From positions 1 to 32,204 of the forward strand of contig JAJZRA010000016.1 of assembly GCA_021847485.1 (NCBI GenBank): a stretch of 32,204 nt of DNA. Direction: 5' to 3'. Each line of letters opens with the position of its first letter. The stretch's first letter is position 1. Positions 26,127 through 32,204 of this stretch are shown here, one piece after another. The position numbers and the translations under genes were made by a program. The notes beneath the pieces are model-generated. The model saw only the letters and a list, made by a program, of their open reading frames with translations. It was not told the DNA's origin and made no database searches. Source of the stretch: a bacterium (lineage in GTDB: Bacteria; Elusimicrobiota; Elusimicrobia; Elusimicrobiales; UBA9959).

Positions 26127-28673
26127 CTACTCCTCGCTCCACTTGATGAACAGCGGCATCAGCGCGTTCACCGCGTCGGGATGCCTGCCGACGACGCGCA
26201 CCGCGAAGTCGTGGCGCCCGCTCTTGTAGCACGGGATCTCGCCCTTGTAGACGTACGCGTCGCCCATGCGGGACTCGTGCTTCATCGAGACGGCCTTCCC
26301 GTCCTTGAACAGCGCCTCGCCGCCGGCCGTGCCTATGTAGAGCTGCACGTCCACGTCCTCGGGCTTCAGCTCGCCCAGCCAGACTATCGCGCTGACCGGC
26401 AGCCGGGCCCCGGCGTGCACTTCCATCTCGGGCTTGAACTGGTCGGTCACCACGCGCACGCGCGGCCAGCTCTCGGCCAGGCGGGAGCGCCAGCGGGCCA
26501 GCTCGGCCACGCGGGAGTTCTCGCGGAACTTCACCGAGGCGCGGTGCGCCGGCGTGTAGAACTTCTCGTAGTACTCGCGCAGCATGCGGTTGGTGTTGAA
26601 GTGCGGCACCAGCTTCTGCACGCAGGCCTTCATCATCTTGATCCAGCCGTGCGGCAGCCCGTCCTGGCCGCGGTCGTAGTAGAGCGGCGCGATGACCTTG
26701 CGGATCAGGTTGTAGATGCTCTCGGCCTCGACGTAGTCGCGCTCCTCGTCGGAGTTGTAGGACTCGGTGCCGCCGATGGCCCAGCCCACGTCAGGGGAGT
26801 AGCCCTCGGGCCACCAGCCGTCCAGCACGCTCAGGTTCATCACGCCGTTGATCACGGCCTTCATGCCGCTCGTGCCGCTGGCCTCCAGCGGCCGGATCGG
26901 GTTGTTCATCCAGACGTCGACGCCCTGCACCATGTAGCGGGCGACGTTCATATTGTAGTCTTCCACGAAGATGATGCGGTTCTTGAAGCGCTTGTCCATC
27001 GACAGGCGCGCGACCTGCTTGATGAACTCCTTGCCGTGCGCGTCGGCCTGGTGCGCCTTGCCGGCGAAGACGAACTGCACCGGCATCTTCTCGTCGGCCA
27101 CCATTTCGAGCAGGCGCTCGAGGTCCCGCATGAAGAGCGTCGCGCGCTTGTAGGTGGCGAAGCGCCGCGCGAAGCCGATCGTCAGGTAGTCCGGGTTCAG
27201 CACGCCGGAGGCCTCCTCCAGCACGGTGCGGTCCGCGCCGAGGCGCGCGTGCTGGCGCCTGAGGCGCTCGCGCACGAGGGCCACCAGCTTGCGCTTGCGG
27301 ACCATGTGGGTGTCCCACAGCTCCTTGTCGTCGATCGCGTCGATCTTGGGCCACTCGCAGGAATCGGGGATGTTGTTGTGCCCGCCGGCCAGCGCCTTGC
27401 TGTAGAGCTGATGATGCTCGTGGCTGATCCAGCTGCAGGTGTGTACGCCGTTCGTGATGCCCTCTATCGGGATCTCGTAGCGCGGCAGCTCGGGCCACAG
27501 TTTGTGCCACATGTCGCGCGACACGTCGCGGTGCAGCATGCTGACGCCGTTGAGGAACGCGCACAGGCGCATCGCCACCACGGTCATGCAGAAGCCCATC
27601 GACGTGGGCTCCTCCTTGCCGATCTCCAGGAACTCGGGGAACGTCAGCCCCATCTCCCGGACGTAGTGCTCGAAGTACTTGCGCACCAGCTCGAAGTCGA
27701 AGTACTCGTTGCCGGCCATCACCGGCGTGTGGGTGGTGAAGGCGGAGGAAGCCCAGACCAGCTCGCGGGCCTCGGCGTAGGAGAGCCCGCGGGACTTCAT
27801 CATGTGGCGGATGCGCTCGAACAGCAGGAAGGCGCTGTGGCCCTCGTTGACGTGGTAGACCGTCGGCTCCAGGCCCATCGCGGCCAGCGCCCGGCGGCCG
27901 CCTATGCCCAGCACGATCTCCTGGCGGATGCGGTTCTCGCGGTCGCCGCCGTAGAGCTGCTCGGTTATCGTGCGGGCGGCCGGGGAGTTCTCCGGCAGGT
28001 TGGTGTCCAGCAGGAACAGCGACGTGCGCCCGACGGGCACCTTCCAGACGCCTACCTGCACGCGCTCGCCGGCCAGGTCCACCTCCACGCGCAGCGGGCG
28101 GCCGGAGCCGTCCTTCACTATCTGCACCGGCATGTTGTACCAGTCGTTCTCGGGGTAGCGCTCCACCTGCCAGTTGTCGCGGTTCAGGACCTGCTGCACG
28201 TAGCCTTTCTTATAGAGCAGGCCCACGCCGACCACCGGCATGCCGAGGTCGGAGGAGGACTTAAGATGGTCGCCGGAGAGCATGCCGAGGCCGCCGGAAT
28301 AGATCGGCAGGCCCTCGCCTATGCCGTACTCCATAGAGAAGTAGGCCACCAGCATGTCCTTGTCCTGGTCCTGGCGGTTCCTGGCGAACCAGGTATCCTT
28401 ATAAGAGACGTAATCCTCGAACTTCTTCTGGATCTCCCTGAGCCGGCCGAGGAAGGCCTCGTCGCGGCTGAGCTGCTCCAGGCGCTCGGGAGCCAGCGTG
28501 CCTAGTATCCACTTGGGGTTGCGGTGGGAGCGGTGCCAGAGGTCCTCGTCTATGCCCACGAACATCATGATGGCGTCCCAGTTCCAGGTGAACCACATGT
28601 TGGTGGAAAGCTCGTCCAGGGCCTTCAGGCTGTCCGGCAGGTTCGGTATCACGTTGAAAGATTTGATCTTCAT
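26127..28673 (-). CDS. glgP: Alpha-glucan (glycogen/maltodextrin) phosphorylase
   Basis: 848 residues, of the Thermotoga/Thermococcus-type GT35 branch. An N-terminal DUF3417-like part (LSTNMWFTWNWDAIMMFVGID, about 20-110) precedes the catalytic core: FSMEYGIGEGLPIYSGGLGMLSGDHLKSSSDLG, HVNEGHSAF, TTHTPVMAGNEYF, GITNGVHTCSWIS, GFARRFATYKRA, and the PLP site EASGTSGMKAVINGVMNLS (Lys near 604). It releases glucose-1-phosphate from storage glucan in the cytoplasm. It is a single gene whose promoter places a -10 box 7 nt before the ATG. This fits a fermentative life, with the hydrogenase as an outlet for reducing power (inference). Confidence 0.94.
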   Translation of the reverse strand: MKIKSFNVIPNLPDSLKALDELSTNMWFTWNWDAIMMFVGIDEDLWHRSHRNPKWILGTLAPERLEQLSRDEAFLGRLREIQKKFEDYVSYKDTWFARNRQDQDKDMLVAYFSMEYGIGEGLPIYSGGLGMLSGDHLKSSSDLGMPVVGVGLLYKKGYVQQVLNRDNWQVERYPENDWYNMPVQIVKDGSGRPLRVEVDLAGERVQVGVWKVPVGRTSLFLLDTNLPENSPAARTITEQLYGGDRENRIRQEIVLGIGGRRALAAMGLEPTVYHVNEGHSAFLLFERIRHMMKSRGLSYAEARELVWASSAFTTHTPVMAGNEYFDFELVRKYFEHYVREMGLTFPEFLEIGKEEPTSMGFCMTVVAMRLCAFLNGVSMLHRDVSRDMWHKLWPELPRYEIPIEGITNGVHTCSWISHEHHQLYSKALAGGHNNIPDSCEWPKIDAIDDKELWDTHMVRKRKLVALVRERLRRQHARLGADRTVLEEASGVLNPDYLTIGFARRFATYKRATLFMRDLERLLEMVADEKMPVQFVFAGKAHQADAHGKEFIKQVARLSMDKRFKNRIIFVEDYNMNVARYMVQGVDVWMNNPIRPLEASGTSGMKAVINGVMNLSVLDGWWPEGYSPDVGWAIGGTESYNSDEERDYVEAESIYNLIRKVIAPLYYDRGQDGLPHGWIKMMKACVQKLVPHFNTNRMLREYYEKFYTPAHRASVKFRENSRVAELARWRSRLAESWPRVRVVTDQFKPEMEVHAGARLPVSAIVWLGELKPEDVDVQLYIGTAGGEALFKDGKAVSMKHESRMGDAYVYKGEIPCYKSGRHDFAVRVVGRHPDAVNALMPLFIKWSEE

Positions 28674-28680
28674 AGGGGAA

Positions 28681-28710
28681 ATTTTACGAAATTATCCACC
28701 GCGCTGTCAG
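28681..28710 (-). promoter_or_regulatory. glgP promoter, probably leaderless
   Basis: On the minus strand CTGACA (28710-28705), an 18-bp spacer, then TAAAAT (28686-28681), then 7 nt and the ATG at 28673. The transcript would start at or beside the start codon; TTCCCCT in between is no ribosome site. Confidence 0.65.
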
Positions 28711-28760
28711 CGTTAAATTCTCACGTTAAAGGACGCGGGAACGGCCCCTCCTTATTTAAG

Positions 28761-28789
28761 TTGAACTGGCCGCGGTTTTTTTATATGAT
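28761..28789 (+). promoter_or_regulatory. tRNA-Ala promoter
   Basis: TTGAAC (28761-28766), a 17-bp spacer rich in T, TATGAT (28784-28789). Same -10 as the promoter at 8884. Transcription would start about 35-40 nt before the tRNA. Confidence 0.75.
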
Positions 28790-28832
28790 ATGTAAGGTTC
28801 TTTAAAGCGCAGGTAGTAAGGCAGATATTTTC

Positions 28833-28910
<78 letters not shown>

Positions 28911-28914
28911 TTTA

Positions 28915-28936
28915 AAAGGCCCCGCAAGGGGCCTTT
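28915..28936 (+). terminator. tRNA terminator
   Basis: AAAGGCCCC, GCAA loop, GGGGCCTTT, then GATTTT. It ends the tRNA transcript 6 nt after the CCA. Confidence 0.82.
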
Positions 28937-28980
28937 GATTTTGGCGGCCGCCGTCCGCGCGGCCGGCCGCCGGGACCAGA

Positions 28981-30105
28981 ATGCAAGACCATCCAGTCAA
29001 AGCCGGCATCATTATAAGGAAATTCAAGGGCCTCAGCGGCGCGGTCAACTACGCCGCCGAGCTGGCCCGCCGCCTCCCCGCCCACGGCTTCGAAGTCTCA
29101 GTGCTGGCCCAGCGCGCGGACCCCGCCCTCGCCGCCGCCTGCGGCGCCGCGTTGCGCCGCGTCCCGTCGCTGCCGTTCGGCGGCATGAGCGGGCGCCGCC
29201 TCTTCTCGGCGGTGGCCGGCTACTACGCCCGGGGGCTGGACCTCGTCCACGGCCAGGGCGACACCCTCCGCCAGGACGTGCTCAGCCTGCACAACTGCGT
29301 GCACGCCGCCCACGAGGCAGTGCACGGCGCGCCGCTGCCGGCCGCCAACGCCGTCGGCCGCCTGCACGCCCGCCAGCTCGCCGGCCGCGCGTTCCGCCGC
29401 CTGATAGCCAATTCCCGCCTGATGAAGGACGAAGTCTCCCGCCGCTTCGGCGTGCCGGAGGAGCTCGTCACCGTAGTGTACCCCGGCCTCGACCCTGCCC
29501 GCTTCGACGGGAAGGCCCGCGGCCTGCGCGCCGAGCTGGGCCTCTCCCCCTCCGACGCCGTGGCCGGCCTCGTCACCTCCGGCGACATGGCCAAGCGCGG
29601 CTCCGCCTCTTTCGTCAGGGCGCTGGCCGCGGCGGCCGCCTCCGCGCCGTCGCTTAAAGGCCTCATAGTCGCGGCCCCCGCGCAGGCGGAGCCTCTCCGC
29701 AAGCTGGCCGCGGACCTCGGCGCCGCCGGCAGGCTGGTCTTCACCCCTCCCCGCCCCGACGTGGAACGCCTCTACGCCACGCTGGATTTCATGGCCTACC
29801 CGGCCCTCTACGAGGAGTTCGGCATAACCGTGCTGGAGGCCTCCGCCTGCCGCCTGCCGGTGATCATGCGCTTCGGCAGGGTGGGCGCCGCCGAGGTCCT
29901 CCCCGCGGGGCTGCGCGCCGAGCTCGACTTCGGGGACGAAGGGCAGCTGGCCGCCCGCATGGCCGCGCTCGCGGCCGCCCCGGAGCGCCGCGCCGCGCTG
30001 GGCGCCGCCGCGGCCGAAGCCGCGCTAGCCGTCACCTGGGACAAGGCGGCCGGCGCCGTGGCGGACGTCTACAGGCAGGTCCTCGCGGAACGCCTGCCCG
30101 CCTAA
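28981..30105 (+). CDS. Glycosyltransferase family 4, WaaG-like
   Basis: 374 residues with the two-lobed GT-B fold. The N-lobe has IIIRKFKGLSGAVNYAAELARRL (glycine-rich acceptor loop) and DVLSLHNCVHAAHE; the C-lobe has VVYPGLDPARF, GLIVAAP, and the nucleotide-sugar E-x7-E motif YEEFGITVLEASACRLPVI (about 275-295). The layout is close to the LPS core glucosyltransferase WaaG. It likely adds a hexose to LPS core or a surface glycan from a UDP- or ADP-sugar at the cytoplasmic face. First of three GT4 genes in a row. Confidence 0.85.
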   Translation: MQDHPVKAGIIIRKFKGLSGAVNYAAELARRLPAHGFEVSVLAQRADPALAAACGAALRRVPSLPFGGMSGRRLFSAVAGYYARGLDLVHGQGDTLRQDVLSLHNCVHAAHEAVHGAPLPAANAVGRLHARQLAGRAFRRLIANSRLMKDEVSRRFGVPEELVTVVYPGLDPARFDGKARGLRAELGLSPSDAVAGLVTSGDMAKRGSASFVRALAAAAASAPSLKGLIVAAPAQAEPLRKLAADLGAAGRLVFTPPRPDVERLYATLDFMAYPALYEEFGITVLEASACRLPVIMRFGRVGAAEVLPAGLRAELDFGDEGQLAARMAALAAAPERRAALGAAAAEAALAVTWDKAAGAVADVYRQVLAERLPA

Positions 30106-30127
30106 TTGTTAGAATATAGCTACCACA

Positions 30128-31288
30128 ATGGACCCTACCAAGCTGACCATCTTCCACCTCGACGACGGCAAGGAACTGCGCGGCGGCCAGCGCCAGATGA
30201 TGTACCTGGTCAAGGAGCTGGACCGCCTCGGCCACGACAACACCGTCGTCTGCCGCGCCGGCTCCCCGCTGCACAGCGCCGTCCTGCGCAAAGGCTTCAA
30301 GGCGCTGACGCTGCCCTATTTCACCGAGTGGGACCCGGTCTCGGCGCTGCTGCTGCGCCGCGCCATCAAGGCGCTCCCGCCGGGCGGCGCCCCGCCCATC
30401 CTGCATTCCCACACCGGCCATACCGCCGCCGTCGCCTGGCTGGCCTCGGCCGGGCTGGACTGCGTGCGCGTCGCGCACCGCCGCGTGGACTTCATCCCCG
30501 GCGGCCTGACGGCCCGCTTCAAGTACGGCCGCGCCCACGGCGTCATCGCCATCTCCGACGCCGTCCGCGACATCATGCTCCGCAAGGGCGTAGCCCCGGA
30601 AAGGATCGCCGTGGTCAACAGCACGATAGACCTCGACGACACCCCGTGGAAGCCCGGCGAGCTGCCCGCCTACCGCTCGGCCGCCCGCGCGGACCTCGCG
30701 GCCGAGCTCGGCCTCCCGCAGGACGCTTTCTGGGCCGGCTCGCTCATCGCGCTGGTCCCCCACAAGGACCCCGAGAACCTCGTGCGCGCCGCGGCCGAGG
30801 TCCTCAAGGCGGCCCCCGCCGTCCACTTCCTCGTGGCCGGCGAGGGCCCGCTGCTCGACCGGACCTCCCGCCTGGCGCACATGCTCAAGATCCAGGACAA
30901 TTTCCACCTTATCGGCTACCGCCCCGACCCCTACAAGGTGCTCGCCGCGCTGGACCTGTTCGTGCTGGCCTCCTGCGAGGAGGGCATGGGCAGCGTGCTG
31001 GTGGAGGCGATGAACGCCTCGCTGCCGATAGTGGCCACCACGGCCGGCGGCATCACCGACGTCATCGAGGACGGCGCCAACGGCCTCACCGTCCCCCCGC
31101 GCGACCCCGCCGCGCTCGCCGCGGCCCAGCTGCGCGTCATCGGCGACGGCGCCCTGCGCGCCCGGCTGGCCGCCGAGGCCCATCGCCGCCGCGAGGACTT
31201 CTCCTCGCCGCGCATGGCGGCCCTCACTCTGAAGTGTTATGAAACGGCAATTGAGAATCTTAAGCGCGATCGACATCCCGTGGAATAG
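30128..31288 (+). CDS. Glycosyltransferase family 4
   Basis: 386 residues. IFHLDDGKELRGGQRQMMYLVKEL opens the N-lobe, followed by ILHSHTGHTAAVAWLA and VAHRRVDFIPG. The C-lobe has LIALVPHKDPENLV, FLVAGEGPL, NFHLIGYRPDPYKVLAALDLFVLASCEEGMGSVLVEAM (E-x7-E) and GGITDVIEDGANGL. It is a retaining GT-B transferase, probably of LPS or capsule assembly. A TAGAAT box ends 12 nt before the ATG, so it may have its own near-leaderless promoter, though it lies only 22 bp after the previous gene. Its last 50 nt overlap the third glycosyltransferase in another frame. Confidence 0.88.
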   Translation: MDPTKLTIFHLDDGKELRGGQRQMMYLVKELDRLGHDNTVVCRAGSPLHSAVLRKGFKALTLPYFTEWDPVSALLLRRAIKALPPGGAPPILHSHTGHTAAVAWLASAGLDCVRVAHRRVDFIPGGLTARFKYGRAHGVIAISDAVRDIMLRKGVAPERIAVVNSTIDLDDTPWKPGELPAYRSAARADLAAELGLPQDAFWAGSLIALVPHKDPENLVRAAAEVLKAAPAVHFLVAGEGPLLDRTSRLAHMLKIQDNFHLIGYRPDPYKVLAALDLFVLASCEEGMGSVLVEAMNASLPIVATTAGGITDVIEDGANGLTVPPRDPAALAAAQLRVIGDGALRARLAAEAHRRREDFSSPRMAALTLKCYETAIENLKRDRHPVE

Positions 31289-32204
31289 CGGGCTGGCCGC
31301 CTACGCCTTCGCGCAGGCGGAGGCCCTGCGCGCCCGCGGGCATTTCGTCGTCTTCGCCTGCCCGCCCGGCACGGCGGCCTGGGACTACGCCGCCCGCGCC
31401 GGCTTCAAGGCCGTCCCCGTGCCCGGCCGCAAGGAGCACCACAAGCTGCCGCTGGCGCTGCTGCGCCTGCGCGCCGCCGCGGCCGCCGACGGGATAGACG
31501 TAGTGGCCGCCCACACCGGCCGCCTGCAGACCCTCTCGTGCCTGCTCGGCCTGCGCACCGTGCGCGTCAAGGCCGACGCCAAGCTCCCGACCGCCGGCTT
31601 CACCTTCAGCTCCGTCGCCGGCGTCGTCGCCGCCTCTTCCTATATAGCGGGCCTCTACGCCGCCGCCGGCCTGGACCCGGCCCGCGTGACCGTCATCCGC
31701 CAGGGCATAGAGCTGCCGCGCGTCCTGCCGCGCGAGCCCCGCGCGCCCTACCGCGTAGGGCTCCTCGGCCGGCTGGACCTGGTCAAGGGCCACTCCGTCT
31801 TCCTCAGGGCCGCCGCCGAGCTGCTGCGCGCCGGCGTCCCCGCCAGCTTCCACGTGGCCGGCTACGAGGCCAACCTCAAGTACCACGACCTGCGCGCCGA
31901 GGCCGCCGACCTCGGCATCGGGGAACACGTCTACTTCCACGGCCGCACCGAAGGGCCCTACGCCTTCATGGGGTCCTGCGACCTCGGCGTCATAGCCTCG
32001 CTCGGCAGCGAGGCCGTCAGCCGCGCCGCGCTGGAGTGGCTGGCGGCCGGCAAGCCGCTGGTCGCCGCCTCCGTCGGCAGCCTGCCCGAGTACGTGGAGA
32101 AGGAACGCCTCGTCCCGCCCGGCGACCCGGCGGCCCTCGCCGCCGCCGTCGGCGCGCTGCTGCGCTCCCCCCACCTGCTGCCCGAGCTGGGCGCCGCCAA
32201 CCGC
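31239..32204 (+). CDS. Glycosyltransferase family 4, partial (runs off the right edge)
   Basis: 322 codons are visible from ATG 31239 with no stop before the edge. The frame reads MKRQLRILSAIDIPWNSGLAAYAFAQAEAL, AAHTGRLQTLSCLLGL, VIRQGIELPR, YRVGLLGRLDLVKGHSVFLRAA, FHVAGYEANLKYHDL, and LGVIASLGSEAVSRAALEWLAAGKPLVAA, then GSLPEYVE. This is a GT4 transferase with the S-E-x-x-S-R-x-x-L-E donor site seen in LPS core enzymes. It overlaps the upstream gene by 50 nt; a TTG at 31251 would shorten the overlap slightly. The pair is probably translated together. Truncated by the window only. Confidence 0.86.
   Translation, partial: MKRQLRILSAIDIPWNSGLAAYAFAQAEALRARGHFVVFACPPGTAAWDYAARAGFKAVPVPGRKEHHKLPLALLRLRAAAAADGIDVVAAHTGRLQTLSCLLGLRTVRVKADAKLPTAGFTFSSVAGVVAASSYIAGLYAAAGLDPARVTVIRQGIELPRVLPREPRAPYRVGLLGRLDLVKGHSVFLRAAAELLRAGVPASFHVAGYEANLKYHDLRAEAADLGIGEHVYFHGRTEGPYAFMGSCDLGVIASLGSEAVSRAALEWLAAGKPLVAASVGSLPEYVEKERLVPPGDPAALAAAVGALLRSPHLLPELGAANR

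Noticed and set aside
26079-28505. An 808-codon plus-strand open frame opposite glgP
   Set aside because: Antisense to a complete phosphorylase; composition is that of a shadow frame.

Overview
The window is GC-rich and densely coded, from a Gram-negative (diderm) bacterium: it has a FadL-type outer-membrane protein, signal peptides, WaaG-like glycosyltransferases and a B12 uptake protein. The mix of an archaeal-style group 3b [NiFe] hydrogenase, archaeal-style HypA/HypB, a short alpha-glucan phosphorylase and several orphan membrane kinases would fit an uncultured lineage such as Elusimicrobiota. That assignment is inference, not proof. No phage, plasmid, transposase or CRISPR is visible.

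Layout. (1) 1-711, minus: a cobalamin riboswitch with a terminator hairpin controls a BtuF-like B12-binding protein that runs off the left edge. (2) 710-8572, minus: a nearly unbroken run of overlapping genes. It opens with hypA and a MinD-type hypB, continues with a membrane histidine kinase, four small lycopene-cyclase-like membrane proteins and a second, paralogous kinase, and closes with a FadL-like porin, a CruF-like carotenoid protein and a small membrane protein. No cognate response regulator and no phytoene synthase or desaturase are present. (3) 8573-9088: a gene-free stretch with a 178-bp element closed by 21-bp perfect inverted repeats, then a near-consensus promoter and a long leader for a secreted protein. 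(4) 9869-16226, minus: EbfC/YbaB, an amino-acid permease, and the hydrogenase set in the order hydB-hydG-hydD-hydA-protease. The group 3b type predicts a cytoplasmic NAD(P)-linked enzyme whose nickel site would be built by the HypA/HypB pair of region 2.

(5) 16531-18909, plus: SixA-like phosphatase, a SpoIID-like murein enzyme and UppP, tightly coupled, suggesting envelope work. (6) 18965-24583: a third orphan kinase, an AI-2E family transporter, an Fe-S PD-(D/E)XK nuclease coupled to rsmD, a response regulator fused to a metallo-beta-lactamase domain, and a DUF3467 protein. (7) 24657-28673: a secreted YD-repeat-like protein, a cold-shock protein and glycogen phosphorylase. (8) 28833-32204, plus: tRNA-Ala(GGC), then three GT4 glycosyltransferases, the last cut by the right edge.

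Recurring themes are four intergenic palindromes sharing a GGGACAG core, -10 boxes placed 6-8 nt before start codons (possible leaderless mRNAs), and sensor kinases without obvious partners. The most unusual unit is the kinase-bracketed set of lycopene-cyclase-like membrane proteins coupled to hydrogenase maturation genes.
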